Below, in pieces: positions 10,587 to 22,249 of a DNA stretch of 64,000 nt. Every line of letters starts with the position of its first letter. The first letter of the stretch is position 1. The stretch is from Agrypnia vestita (Eukaryota > Arthropoda > Insecta > Trichoptera > Phryganeidae): contig JADDOH010002244.1 of NCBI GenBank assembly GCA_016648135.1, positions 62,001-126,000 of the forward strand. The letters are read 5' to 3'. Position numbers and translations under genes: made by a program. Under the pieces are notes generated by a model. It had not been told where the DNA came from, did not search any database, and was given only the letters and a program-made list of their open reading frames with translations.

Positions 10587-10832
10587 ATTCCAAAAGGTTG
10601 GGGCGCAAAACCTTGGAGCCAAACAGGATACAAAAAGAAGCCTCAGCCCGACGACGCAGAATTTGACATCAACAAGACTCACGAGGCGTGCATGGCGGTG
10701 CTCAACACCGTCTATGATGACGGCATATTCTGGCACGATGTGGCGTGCTACCACAAGAAACCTTACATTTGCGAAGACAACGAAAGCCTTCTAGAATACG
10801 TTAAAGCTACGAATCCTGATATCAAATTATAG
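10587..10832 (+). CDS. C-type lectin, terminal exon
   Basis: The acceptor is TTTTTCAG, the frame is phase 0, and 81 codons end in TAG at 10,830-10,832. The translation reads IPKGWGAKPWSQTGYKKKP, then QPDDAEFDINKTHEACMAVL, WHDVACYHKKPYICED and LLEYVKATNPDIKL. The QPD triplet occupies the sugar/calcium-site position, where QPD is usually associated with galactose-type rather than mannose-type (EPN) binding. The WND triplet is WHD here. The closing cysteines (EAC, VAC, YIC) complete the fold. The visible product is 185 residues plus a partial codon. Strong third-position GC bias compared with the flanks supports real coding. An antisense frame over this exon is a shadow. Confidence 0.93.
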   Translation: MPKGWGAKPWSQTGYKKKPQPDDAEFDINKTHEACMAVLNTVYDDGIFWHDVACYHKKPYICEDNESLLEYVKATNPDIKL

Positions 10833-10905
10833 GTTTCTACACTCGTATCTTTTAAGGTGTAGCAAATTGTCTTAGCGGTATAACCATTTTCGGTGAGAAA
10901 GAGTT

Positions 10906-10911
10906 AATAAA
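10906..10911 (+). terminator. Poly(A) signal of the lectin gene
   Basis: AATAAA lies about 75 bases after the lectin stop codon, the usual distance for a compact insect 3' UTR. It supports the exon above as terminal. Confidence 0.7.
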
Positions 10912-10934
10912 TGTCCAGAATGTGTAGGCCCAGA

Positions 10935-13540
10935 AGGAAAAGTTTTACTATGTAAACTAAGAAAGAACACCCACCGATTTACTATTGTGTAACCTACAAA
11001 ATTTATAACTGACAAATTGCACGAATATCTTTAGATTAAATTTTTAGGTGCGCCTACAAGAAAAATAAACTCAAACAGAAAACCAATACTTTCCAGTATT
11101 TGATAGATTTGCCGTAACTTCCATTACTTCCGGGGCCGATTTAAACAATTTAGTCAATTGTTATATTACCAATATTTGTGTAATGTTTTACTTATTAAGC
11201 CACTCAAATTAGTATTAATCTCTGTGTAAGCATTAATATTGTTCATATCATAAATGAAATCCGAACAGTAAAGATGAAAACAACCCAAATTACATTAATT
11301 AATATAGATGAGTCCAGTATTTTACTTATGATTTTAAATGCCTATTTCAGAATCCTAATCTCAATATAACGAATTGTTGTAAAATATTTTATTTTTTGAA
11401 ATAAATTAGGTTCACGTTCGATTCTAGTGCTTTTTTTTTAAGTACCGATATATTTGAAACTAATAAATATCTTATGATAAATCTTTTACTGGCATTTGTG
11501 TGTAATTTTATTATTATACTATGACATAAATATAACATTTTATTATTATACTATAACATAAATATAATATATTACACACAAAAAAACAACAAATATTCTA
11601 CATAAAAATTATACTCTATTTATACATATGTACAACGTACATACAAGGGATACATTGAAGTTATTTTAGCATTAATAAAAATTATCTAAATATCTTTTCT
11701 TCGAAGAAATATTGTGATAATCTAACCTTCGAATATCTTAGGTCATTGTGCATTATGATCCTCGTGATAGTCCTTGTTTACGACCTTATTTACGGCCAGC
11801 GTAACATTCTGGGAGAGACAAGGACACCCAATGTTGTGATATAAAATGCCTTAAGGAAGAAGCCTGCTGAGTAGAGGGTGGAGTAAGGGAGCGATTGCCT
11901 TTCAAATAAATCTTAGAACCTAAATTGAGGACACATCAATTTTAGTAAATATAATTAACAATAATTTAATTAGGATGAATAACTCCGTAAAAAGTTATAT
12001 GATCTATCTTCTAAATATAAAGGCACCACGAATGAGGGTCCATAAAATATCTGGGACCCGAGTCTAACTAAATAAATGAGATATTGGACGACGACTCTCT
12101 CTATAAGAGTGGGCATGGGAAGATAGATTGAGTATGAAAAAAGACATGACTGGTATTCTAGAACAAAAGACTGTGCATTATATTATCTCCATCTACATGA
12201 GAGGAAAGAGAGTAGCAGTAAGATAATTAGTTAATAAATAACTGTTATTTTGATACACGGGATCTACATGTCATTTTATTTTATGAAATGGGCTTAACAA
12301 ATAAACTACTTGCCTTAGTAAACGAAATAATTTAAAACCTACATACCCATGTAGTTTTATTACAATTTTTTCTGCTATTAAGCGTTATGATCAAGTTTAA
12401 ATATTATTATTCTCGACAAGAGAAAAACATTTTTTTATTAATCTATAAAAGCTGAGTGTTTATTTTATATCGATTTTATGGGGTGATTATTCTTAGTGCT
12501 GTCAATATCATTGTTCAGGTCTGATTGCCCATCAACTTTAGCACCGAATACAGCTTCGTAAATACAGGTGATGGCAACCTTTGCTTCCATTACATTTTAT
12601 CGAAATAAATATCTAAATTTTATTGCATCAAATTTAAACCAAATTCTTTATAAAAATAAAAACTGATCTTTCATTATTTTATAAGTTTTATATTAAAAAT
12701 ATTTTATAAGAGGAAGTCAAGAGAGAGAAGAGTATAATTTAATATTTATTATTTTTTCTGTTCAACACTCACTCTTGAAATTGAAATATTTTTCAGACCG
12801 TTTTATTAGCATCTATATAATATCGTTGTATAATATCTACACTCTCGAAAAAGTCGTTAATTATTAACCTCAAAATTGCAGCGTCTTCTTCTTCTTCTTT
12901 AAATTCTTATAATCCGTAAATTTCTTCTCTTAAATGTATCTCATGTTTTGGAATAAATTATATTCTGACGTCATATCTACATGGTGGGAAGGATGGTTTG
13001 ACGATTAGAAGCCACTACGTAAAAAGCAGCGAACAAATCTTTGCTCTCACTTTTAATGGGGCATGAGCATTCTCGGCATCCACCTTGCAATAACTGACCA
13101 TCCTAAACCCTTTATTATCATCAAAAGCGGGCATCTTCCACTACAAATTTTTCAACTTTTTTACAATGTCTGCCTAAGTAGTCCCAGCGGAATTTTCCGG
13201 ATGGAGGTCGTTTTCTATCAGCTATCTTTCGAGCTTGGAAAAACTATTCTACTTATAAACCATTGTTTTCCCAGGGCTACAGTCCCCGTAATCCGCTAAT
13301 ATCTCTTAATAAATTATTTGAGATATTTTTATTTATTTTCTGGGAAATTTAACCCTTAAAGGCTTTTGATATTTTCTATACGTTGTGGCTTTTTATTAGT
13401 CGATTTGAGTCTTCTTATAATTATCATCCGACGTGCATATAAATATTTTAGTAAATTGGTGATAGCATTCTTTTAAGAAATATATTATTTTTTCCGTAAA
13501 ATAAAAATATCAACAAAAAAATTTAATGCACGCGCGTATA
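10935..13540. other. AT-rich intergenic stretch, no supportable gene
   Basis: I see no recognisable coding sequence. A segment near 11,830-12,260 (TGTTG start, TATAAAA box-like site, later AATAAAT) could be a decayed solo LTR but lacks a matching partner. A short (CTT)n run lies at about 12,885-12,899. Confidence 0.5.
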
Positions 13541-13549
13541 CATATATAC

Positions 13550-14620
13550 TACATATACACTTTTGAGAGGAGCAGTCCCTCCCATTATCAGGTGTAATTT
13601 ATAAGTATCCTAAATACATAAGTTTTGTCATATTAGTCAAGTACCTAGAGCAGTGAGTCATGGAGCAATGGGAAGGATTTTTTTGGGCTTTAACGGAAAA
13701 ATATTGAGGATTAGAGACATTTGTTGAACTGTGATGTTTTCTGTTTTTCTATGTTTTCTCAAATTTTTTTTTTTTTGGATTTCGACGGTTTTCAAACTGT
13801 TCATTTTCAATCTTTTATAAGGAAGTGAGTGGAATCGTTTTAATCTATTATTATCAAAATAATGGTTGGTATTAATTATGTGATTGATGAAATCTGAGAA
13901 GTTATTTTTCATTGAGCAACGGTGATGTTCCTTTATTCTTATATTTAGGATTCTCGCGATTTAGCCTATGTATTTGTTGTCACAATCTCCCCAAGTTATT
14001 TCATATATTCCACTCTTTTTGAATAAATTAAATTTAGTTTTTGAGTTAAGGATTTTACTGATGTTGTTATTGGAGGAAAACGTGGGTTTTATATGTACGC
14101 GAAAATTTTTTGTAATTTTATTGAAAACTTAATATTTTCTGGCAATAAATGTTTTCAGTGCAATTTATTTTATGCCCTGAGCATAAATATGTATCTATAA
14201 CCTATTTATTATTTTTTGATTTTAGCATATTCTCAATTAGCGTGCAATCATATCGTTGTTTCTAATCGTTTTTATTTCACGGTTGAAATTAGTTGTATTT
14301 AGTGGGATGTTAATCACTCGGTTTTGCATAAAATGGAAGGTGACAATTTTTTGTGCATGAAGATGAGATGATGATTATCAGTATGAGTGGGTTTGAGGTA
14401 GATATCAAACTCAAATTTATTTTTACTAGTTTTGATAGATAGGTTTAGAAAATTTTACTATTGTCATTACACTTTTCTAGAGTGAATGTGATATTTTTGG
14501 GAATATATGAGAGAAAAGAATCTAATTGTCTTTAGACCAAGATGACAAAATTTCTGTATTTAGGTTAGTTATAAATTAAATCTGATGACGGGAAGGACTG
14601 CTCTTCTTAATACTACAGAA
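13550..14620 (-). mobile_element. Penelope-like element B, truncated, with inverted ends
   Basis: A decayed PLE reading frame on the minus strand lies between two inverted copies of a terminal repeat. These are about 50 bp each: tataaattacac..ctgat at 13,585-13,605 read on minus, against 14,565-14,615 read on plus. Both ends carry a hammerhead-like skeleton with stem II GGGAGG/CCUCUC. Their GAAAC blocks are mutated (AAAAG and AAUAC), so both are presumed inactive. The layout, a 5'-truncated ORF with a direct terminal repeat downstream and an inverted copy upstream, matches the PLEs at 57.3 and 60.5 kb. Confidence 0.75.
13658..14560 (-). pseudogene. PLE reverse transcriptase/GIY-YIG endonuclease remnant
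   Basis: Read on the minus strand, conserved PLE blocks appear in order. First comes FEFDIYLKPTHTDN, a post-RT motif. Then YIKPTFSSNNNISKILN, then GIYEI..GDCDNKYIG with an arginine-rich helix and KEHH, which is the GIY-YIG endonuclease core. Last is FINHIINTNHYFDNN, the C-terminal part of the domain. The intact 84-codon frame 13,658-13,912 covers the last block. Stops and shifts interrupt the rest, including a stop in place of a core residue just after KYIG. The RT catalytic core is not preserved. PLE proteins couple an RT to a GIY-YIG nuclease for target-primed insertion. Confidence 0.8.
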
Positions 14621-14639
14621 GTAATAAATTTTTAATCAA

Positions 14640-16320
14640 CATATGTACATTATAAAGTTCAAAATAGTGTAAATTAAAAAACCTGTTGCACCACAAAGTA
14701 AGTGCCATGTCAATCAATAATATTGAATTAAATCTTTTAATATAAGTAATAAAAATAAAATTAATATTTATATTTTTATCTTCATTACCATAAAAATATA
14801 GAACATAATTACTAAAACATAAAAAAGTAAAATTACTCGGTACAATTAAGATACATTTTTCGTCACCGTGATTGTCATACGATGTTTCTTATAGTTACAA
14901 AAAGCACAAATTCTTCTCTTTTCGATATATTCATCATTCTGCGTATTCTTTTTATTCATGAACAATATTTACAGCAGGTGTTCTAATTTTTTCAGTTTCT
15001 AGCAGTTCTAGTCTTTTCAACAGATCAAACATTTTTATTTTTCCATGAACTATTGTTCAATTGAATGGCATTCAAGGTTCATGATTGCTGATGTAAAAAA
15101 CTGATAAATATTTTGAGAGTTGGTAAAATCCCTAGAAATGCTAACAGATCCGTTGTTAGTTGAATATGAATATGAATATAAAAAAGTGGATTTACCTGTG
15201 TTTTTAAAGGCAGGTCTTCGTCCGTTTTGCGGTCCTCTTCTACTTCTAGTGCTCAATCTTTTTTTCCCTCTCAATTATCTTTTCTGTACATAAACATTAA
15301 AACTAAATAAATACCTCAAAAGAACAATGTGACACGAATATAGGGTTGGACGGCACGAAACTAATGTTGTCCATACTTTGGGTTTTCCTTCTGCTTAAGT
15401 TGCTTTTTTGGCGATGTATGTAGGAGCCTCGGTGCATAAGTTGCACAATCGAAATAGGTGCATTACTACTCTTTTATGGTACTTGAGCACCAGTGGTAGA
15501 AAGGTACAGGTGATGGAAAAAACATGTTTTTTTTTACATAAGATCTCAGAACGGTACTTTCGTAATTTCATCGCGAGTACTTTGAAAAACTTCAGTTCTG
15601 TTTAACTGTCAGTTAAAATTTGAGACCTCAAATATTTGAATGAATCGTAACGTGCAACGTTACTGTATGAGGGTTTATGAGGTATCGTGGTGCCGCACGT
15701 GTACAGCTATCGTTTACGGATCATTAAATAGAATTCTGAGAAACTTTTTTACCTTCACCGTTGTTCTTAATTTCCGGATAATCATTATCAAAGAATAACT
15801 TTTATTAAAAGCCAATAAATCTATTCGTTGCTCTAAATTACCTCTTTGAAATGAAAATCTACAAAGTGGTTTTCACACCGACTTGTATTATCAGCGCTGC
15901 GGGCTGTTGTTTTTTGTTTTCTCTTTTTACAGTTTATTTTTTGCTGAATAGCTAAAATAGAAATTCACAACAAAATATTATAGAAAGAGGCTATCGCGAA
16001 ATTTATATTTTCATAATCTGCCCAATCGGGTTTTATTTGAAAATAATGAAAAAAAAAAAGAAAATGAAAACATTCGTCCGATAAATTACTTATTTGTCTT
16101 TATAAATAAAAATGTAAGTATTCGTTTGTACAAAATCTCTAATCTCTATACATTTTTTCTTTCTCTTCTTCTTTTTTTTCTTTTCGTTCTTTCTTTTCCG
16201 TTCTTCACCGATTGCTTTGAAATTTTGGCACAACGTTGCATTCAAATACGAAGATGATTTGTATACTTACTTTGTTTTTATATACCTACTATTTATTTAT
16301 ATAATTAAAAATCAGCATCA
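14640..16320. other. AT-rich stretch with polypyrimidine run
   Basis: I recognise no gene. Several open frames of 60-75 codons (15,050-15,274 minus; 15,408-15,605 plus) show no family signature. A polypyrimidine tract occupies 16,150-16,205. Confidence 0.45.
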
Positions 16321-16324
16321 TTCA

Positions 16325-16885
16325 ACCGATATAACTCCAATTTTGCACACTTATTCTTTAGGATCCGGCGGGTAACATAGGCAACATTTCCCTCTCCCCC
16401 CTTTACTCCACCCCCTGAAATATTTCCTGTACAAATCGGCACCGTTTGACTGATTTGATGCAAATTTTGCATACTTTTTCTTTAAGACCCGTCAGGTAAC
16501 ATGGGCGACATTTCTCCCTCCCACTTCACTCCTGCCCCTTCCAGTGATATATTTTCCATACAAATCTGTACAGTTCGACCGATTGGATTCAAATTTTGCA
16601 TACTTATTCTTTAGGACCCGGTGGGTAACATAGGCTACCTTTCCTCTCCCCTTTTACCCCACCTCCTCACCCTGATATTTTTCCTTTACACTGTTTGACC
16701 GATCTGATCCAACTTTTGCGTTCTTAATTTTTAGAACCCATCGGATAACATAAGCGACATTTTCCCTTTGCCTTCACCTCACCGACCCTCCACCGATATG
16801 ATATCTATATAAATTAAGATTTTCTATACAAAACCGTTTGACCGATCTGACCCAAATTTTGCTTACTTATTCTTTAGGACCCGGC
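16325..16885 (+). repeat. Minisatellite, 4-5 units of about 117-140 bp
   Basis: Units begin near 16,330, 16,449, 16,578, 16,698 and 16,840. Each carries a TTATTCTTTAGGA(C/T)CCGG block and a gGGTAACATAGG block. A C-rich stretch, a GATATattttcc-type block and a TTTGACCGATctgat-type block complete the unit. It is the same repeat as at 37,690-38,710 (same orientation) and 3,240-3,728 (inverted). Helitron ends are not recognised here. Confidence 0.75.
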
Positions 16886-17112
16886 AACATAGACTACAAT
16901 CTTCCGGGACATCCCATCCACCCCAGCATTGATTAAATGGAAACACTGTTTTTATAAGAGGCTTTTCAAAACAATGGAACCTTTGTTTTCCCTCCACAAA
17001 CTTAACAGTAGTAACAGTAGTATTTTTAATAAAAATGTACTTTATTTTCACTACTTACTCGTACAAATTTTGCTATTTTTGAAGAATTATTTTTTTATCG
17101 TCTGGCATCTAT

Positions 17113-17250
17113 ATTCTTACTATTCTCAAACTAAGCCAAAAGCTTTGAAAAAAGGAATAACTTGCTAGTGTCCGGAATGGGGCTCGAACCACCGACCACC
17201 AGATTGATTGATGATGATGACCATTTCACCAACATGCTACTCGCCTGAAA
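17113..17250 (-). mobile_element. tRNA-derived SINE, 3'-truncated copy
   Basis: Read on the minus strand it shows a tRNA-like head with the B-box ggttcgagccc, then a body ending near cttactattctc-type sequence shared with copies at 29,085-29,225, 49,049-49,240 and 56,113-56,312. The head carries extra GAT repeats. Confidence 0.6.
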
Positions 17251-17289
17251 ATCATGCTACACGCCTGAAAATCATTCCATGTTCGTATC

Positions 17290-18937
17290 TCTATTTAAAA
17301 CAAAAAACATACAATAGTCTCATTATCAGCGGAGACATCTGTGTACTGTTAGTAGTAAAAAATCTCAACCATAGATGGCGATAGCGTAATATATATTGAA
17401 TTAAGTAGGCGAGATATATAAATACCACACGTGTGGCGTTTGGATGCAACATTTCAAATTTTGATAGATGTGTGGTTGATCATGGGTGGAATCGTAAACG
17501 TTGTATTGTGTAAAATTATAACTAAAGTCAGCCAATGATGGGTCGTAATTCCTGTAAATGCCCAAAAAAGACTTCCATAGATTATTTCCCGTATAAATGG
17601 CTTCGTCTCTGTGAGATATCTTTAATTTATCTTAATTAAACACAATTATGCCGCACCACAAATTACAGCCGTACCATTTAACATTATTTATTTATCCTTT
17701 ATTTGTTTTAAAAGTGATGAGGCGACGAAATAATTGTCCCGGTTCACGATTTCTATATCGACTATAAAATATGATGTCGTAAGTAAACCAATAAAAATAA
17801 TTATCACCCGGTAAGCTTTTACTAAGGCAGTTAACGCCCGCACGGAACAACTGAATAAATAGTCTTTAACAATAATGCTAATGGAATAGCTCTCAAATTG
17901 TTTCAAAGCTCTGTTTAATTATTATAAAATGTAGACATTTGCCTTTAGTCCGTATATTTTAGTACCGCGATTAATATTTTCTCTCTTTTCCAACCTGCTT
18001 CGTACCGGGAAATTTATATACTTGTTTTGGAAGTCGCCCTCGGTCTTTGTTCGGACCGGAATACATAGCTGCTTCTGGGCTTTATTTTTACCATTAGCAA
18101 AAAACGTATAATTGATTTCTCTCCAAACTTCTTTCCATTGTTGATAATCCAATCATTGTTCGGAGCACAGTAGTCTTATTGTAAAATTTGTCCACAACCC
18201 GCGCGAAGGGATGAATTGCGTAGACCAGGAATGTACATTTACTGGAATGAAAGTTATAGTGCTCCAAGAAATATACAAAGTTGTAACTTAATCCAAAACC
18301 ATTATGAAGCCAGGGAAAAATATTTGCTATACCAAATCATTTATCAAGAAACTTTTTATTACTTCCTCCTCATGAATCCATAGTTAGCTTACGAAACTTT
18401 CGGAAACCGAGTCTGAATAATATTATTACAACATGTAGAGTTGGATGAGTACGTTATATGATACACCCATGTGTATTTTGGTTATAATTGTACCCTTTGT
18501 CTATTCGCTTGTTACTTTGGCACACTTTGAAGGGGCGGAGTCTGATCTGAGTTTCCTCGAAGCTTACTTTTAAATACATTCAATTATTCATACGATTTGC
18601 AATGAAGATCCCGTGAAGTTAATTATCTCTAGATCTTTCCACAAATCAATTATGAAAATATAATATATTATAGAAACTTTTTAATTTCAAGCATACCTAC
18701 TTAACTAAGTAATAATACCATAATGTGGAAAAAAATATTACTTTATTAAATATTCATAATATTGTACACTTATGCTCATATACGCGTAGGTATATGAAAA
18801 GATTATGAAACCAGATAAATATTAATTGGAATTGATTAAGATAATTTATAACAAAATTGGTATAATTAAATCTAAATATAATAATTACGTTGTCTATCCA
18901 CAACTTACTAGAATGACAACTTTATATAATTAGAGTG
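17290..18937. other. AT-rich stretch, no supportable gene
   Basis: There is a short fragment of the fold-back family F at 17,604-17,628 (cttcgtctctgtgagatatc). The segment 17,930-18,210 is less AT-rich, with a 76-codon minus frame of unknown meaning. Otherwise I see nothing. Confidence 0.45.
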
Positions 18938-18939
18938 AC

Positions 18940-19032
18940 ATTTAATCAGCGCGTGGCTCATGTTTCGCGGTCACGCAAAGATCGTTATTAATTATTATTA
19001 TTTCCCGTGATTTTTCTCTGATATACGGCTAG
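18940..19032 (+). mobile_element. Helitron-like 3' end (family H)
   Basis: It ends with CCCGTGATTTTTC, then gatatacgg, then CTAG (19,029-19,032) followed by T. It shares its terminal block with copies at 567 and 2,308, though the hairpin 3' arm is weaker here (TCTCTG). Confidence 0.45.
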
Positions 19033-19864
19033 TACATATATATAAAATAAAATTCATAATTCACAACAAAACATTCATAAATAGTAGATATTTAACGAAA
19101 TTTTCGAACAGAATTATTCCTATGAAATCTTAAATAAAACATTTATTCAAATTTAATTTCCTAACTATTTTTTTATTAAGTATATGTTTTGTTACGTCGA
19201 TAATCTAAAACAAAAAATAGCATAATGTACTACTTTCAATCTATGCAAGCACTTATGACTCGTAGATTCGCAGCGCATACTATTATCACTGATGATGATG
19301 GTACGCACTCTGCGAATGTTAAGGCCATCCTCATTCCTACACTCGACAACCATTTTAATGAAACATGCTGTCATTCTTCAGCAAAAAATGTATTTCATCT
19401 GGTTTTGTTTTGACTGTCTTCAGAGAATATTCATTATTAGAGTGTATTACAAATATACTCGTAACAATGAATTCCCTCTAAAAATCTTTTAATCAGGAGG
19501 AATTTGATTTAATTTATTTTTTTATCTTCTTATTTACTCTTTCAGAAAGAAACAGAACAAACTATAATGATTGCACATAATATATGTCTAAATATCGACA
19601 GTAGGTATATGAGTATTTATTAATTATTTTTATTTGTCAATTATTTTTGATGAATCGGTTTAGAATTATAATGCAATTTTTTATGTTTTTTGAAATTTTC
19701 TGACCGAGGAACTAGAGTATGTACATAAAAATTAAATTAAACTATATTTTTATAAAAGGTCTAACTGAGCCAGACCACAATACTTCACACGACGATATAA
19801 ATTACTGTAATTATAGTTCAACCTTTTGCGAAAAATAAGTCAGAAATATTAAATAAAATGCACA

Positions 19865-19965
19865 ATTTGATATTGTATATTTCCATAACTACTGATATTA
19901 GGTCATGGTTGCTACAGAAATCTACCTGTAAATTTTTAGCTACTAGCTATAAGACACCCTAAACC
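19865..19965 (+). repeat. Dispersed repeat X, short copy
   Basis: It contains tattaggtcatggttg followed by tctacctgtaaa and a degraded acaccct, related to the longer copies at 29,820-29,990 and 31,795-31,985. No coding content is recognised. Flanking sequence 19,040-19,860 and 19,970-20,370 holds nothing I can name. Confidence 0.45.
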
Positions 19966-20370
19966 TATTGGTCCTCGTAGTAAAAGCAATGTTCTCGGAC
20001 TCTTTTTGAGCTGCCCCTTTTAGTTTTCTAGCCTTTTTTCTGTCTGTGCTCTTAAACGCGATTCAAAAGCGATTAATTTGGTGATGTTTCTTTTAATTTG
20101 ACAGAAACGCCCAACAGCGGTTTTCGATCCCTTTTGATCAAGATATACCTTCTTTGACATTTTAACAATCTTTTCTAACGTATCTCACTTCAAAACGATA
20201 AGTTCTCCAAAATATCTTACGAAAGATTGAGTGATTTCGTAGATATAGAACAGATTGAAGATACATACCTGCTCTATAATGCGCCTTACTTTAGAAATTC
20301 ACTGTTCAAATCTATTTTCTTAAATTTTATTCTATAATCCATATTGGCTATCGTCAAAATGATATTATGT

Positions 20371-20548
20371 CAGAATATTTTGAGTTTGTTCAAATCTTTC
20401 AGAACAGTGCTGGATTTATGTCACAGAGACATTATTAATCAATTAATGTATATTATAGATATCTCACAGAGACGAATAATAATACAGTTAATTAATACAG
20501 TTTCGTCTCTGTGAGATATCTATAATATACATTAATTGATATTATGTC
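20371..20548. repeat. Fold-back element, family F, copy 1
   Basis: The left part (20,371-20,440) is nearly identical to the arm of the palindromic copy at 35,880-36,084. The distal part forms its own inverted repeat: 20,438-20,476 pairs with 20,502-20,540 over 39 bases, around a 25-base AT loop. Both arms contain ctctgtgagatatctataat in one orientation or the other. Confidence 0.75.
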
Positions 20549-21069
20549 TTTTAACAAGTTCCTCACACAATAATTAGGGTACCTAGATATCGTTGGAAAT
20601 GACCAACAAACCCGTAATAAATTTAATTTATATTATTATCTGTCAATTATTCTTGGTGGAATTTCATGTTAATAGGAAAGTTAACTCAGCAACCTAATTA
20701 TAACTTTGATTCTGTTCTAAACATGAAATGATGTACTTCATAAATACGGCAGAGATTTAAAACATAATTATGGAAATAAAACCTACATCAAAGGGACCTT
20801 AATATAACTGTTTTGAATTTACAAATGGTTTAAGCAAATTGAGTTTTGAAACCACAGAAATGAAATTGGTGAACATGTGATTTTGTAAGCTCTTAGCACA
20901 GAAGTTACAAATCATAAAAATAACAAATTAAATTGGTTTGTTAGAAGAGAGACGAGAAATCCACAAGATATTAAAATTTTAATCAATCTACTAAAAATTT
21001 ATATTTCAATAACAATACTATTGATTATTATGTATCTCGAGATTTGTTTATTTATGACTTACTAGACTA

Positions 21070-21470
21070 TTGTTAGACCCGCGATAATGTATGGTTCCAA
21101 ACAACTGCTACTCTAGGCAACTTGAAACAGCAGAAATGCTAATTCTTAGATGGTCGGCAGGAGTAACACTAAAAGATACGATTAAAAGTTCATGAATACA
21201 TAGCAGCCTGGGTGTCATGGACATAAACAGTAAGCTGGAGAAACAACAGCTGAGATGGTACGGGCACATAAGACGGAGACTAGCAGACCACACGGTAAAA
21301 CAGGAAATGGAGCTTCATCAACAGTTATCCAGAGAAAGAAAAGGAATTTCTGGATGACCGTAGAAGATACTGCCTAAGAACAAGAAGAGCCAACCCCAAC
21401 AGCCTACCAAGGCAAGTTGGGACAATGCATAGAAGAGTGCATGTTTATTTATGGTCGTGTACGGCATATT
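21070..21470 (+). pseudogene. RTE-clade LINE C-terminal remnant
   Basis: In shifting + frames it reads RPAIMYGS, then RQLETAEMLILRW, SLGVMDINSKLE and QLRWYGHIRRR. These are the post-RT tail motifs of RTE-type LINEs (compare 2-436). Stops and at least one frameshift interrupt it. Upstream, 20,550-21,060, I see only AT-rich sequence. Confidence 0.7.
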
Positions 21471-21870
21471 GTACATAATTCATATTATATATCAATACCG
21501 ATTATGACCGGGCAACTTAGTAACATCACTTTTTTCTTATCCTTTTCAATCGATGTAAGTGGAAAATTGCAACTTTGAATTAATAAGGTCAATGAATAAT
21601 CATTCGATGGATAAAATATCTAAAATCCTTGATATTCTGACTTTTAGTAGTTTATGAAAATTTTAAGCCAATCTAGTTAGATTACGTTAGGTCACGATAA
21701 GGCAGCCTATACACACGTCGGATTATGAACGCCTGCCAAACAATTAATTTTAAAGTCATGTACAAAAATATTAGAAATATCCAAAAAAATGTCCTTAGGT
21801 TTTCACGGCCGTTCAGAATCTTCTGTGTATAGTTTTCTGGGATATTCTGCCGTGTGTATGTGACCTCTCT

Positions 21871-21912
21871 GGCCAACGTTTCGGATCCCATTGCAGGGTC
21901 CATCATCAGGGC
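21871..21912 (-). ncRNA. Hammerhead-like motif, family A, intact core
   Basis: On the minus strand: GCC, CUGAUGA (complement of 21,903-21,909), stem II GGACCC/GGGAUCC with one bulge, GAAA, CG, UU and GGCC. All invariant core bases are present. Helix III is only CG, consistent with dimer-dependent minimal-helix-III hammerheads of retroelements. Its mirror copy is at 22,158-22,199. Confidence 0.65.
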
Positions 21913-22157
21913 TGATGTGATGAGTGAGTGTTGAAGTGTAGGTTAAGTATTACCTTGCAATACCGTACCGAAGTCAGGTCAAATCATATAAAACACAGTC
22001 AAATCATATAAAATACTACATGAAGACACACACCTTGCTTTCGATACGGTACTGCAATCCAGTATTTAACATAACACAAATTTGGAGACATCCTGACTTC
22101 GGTACGGTATTGCAAGGTAATACTTAACCTACACTTCAACACTCACTCATCACATCA

Positions 22158-22199
22158 GCCCTGATGATGGACCCTGCAATGGGATCCGAAACGTTGGCC
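22158..22199 (+). ncRNA. Hammerhead-like motif, family A, intact core
   Basis: It has CUGAUGA at 22,161-22,167, stem II GGACCC/GGGAUCC with a one-base bulge, and GAAA at 22,188-22,191. CG, cleavage dinucleotide UU and GGCC follow and can pair with GCC upstream (stem I). It is identical to the inverted copy 250 bp away. Confidence 0.65.
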
Positions 22200-22249
22200 A
22201 GAGAGGTCACATACACACGGCAGAATATCCCAGAAAACTATACACAGTA

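Larger units (their letters stand above)
21785..22247. repeat. Large palindrome of hammerhead repeat family A
   Basis: Arms 21,823-21,978 and 22,092-22,247 are 156 bp each and appear identical as inverted copies, around a 113-bp spacer. The spacer holds tcaaatcatataaaa twice and a third degenerate version of the cggtacggtattgcaa segment. Each arm carries an intact-looking hammerhead core. Such perfect arms mean recent formation or gene conversion, or a PLE insertion with inverted terminal repeats and no retained ORF. An open frame reading from the left arm (minus, 21,682-21,906) is not supported as a gene. Confidence 0.85.

Noticed and set aside
11833..12260. Solo LTR
   Set aside because: It has TG start, a TATA-like site and AATAAAT, but no second copy, no target duplication and no adjoining retroviral sequence.
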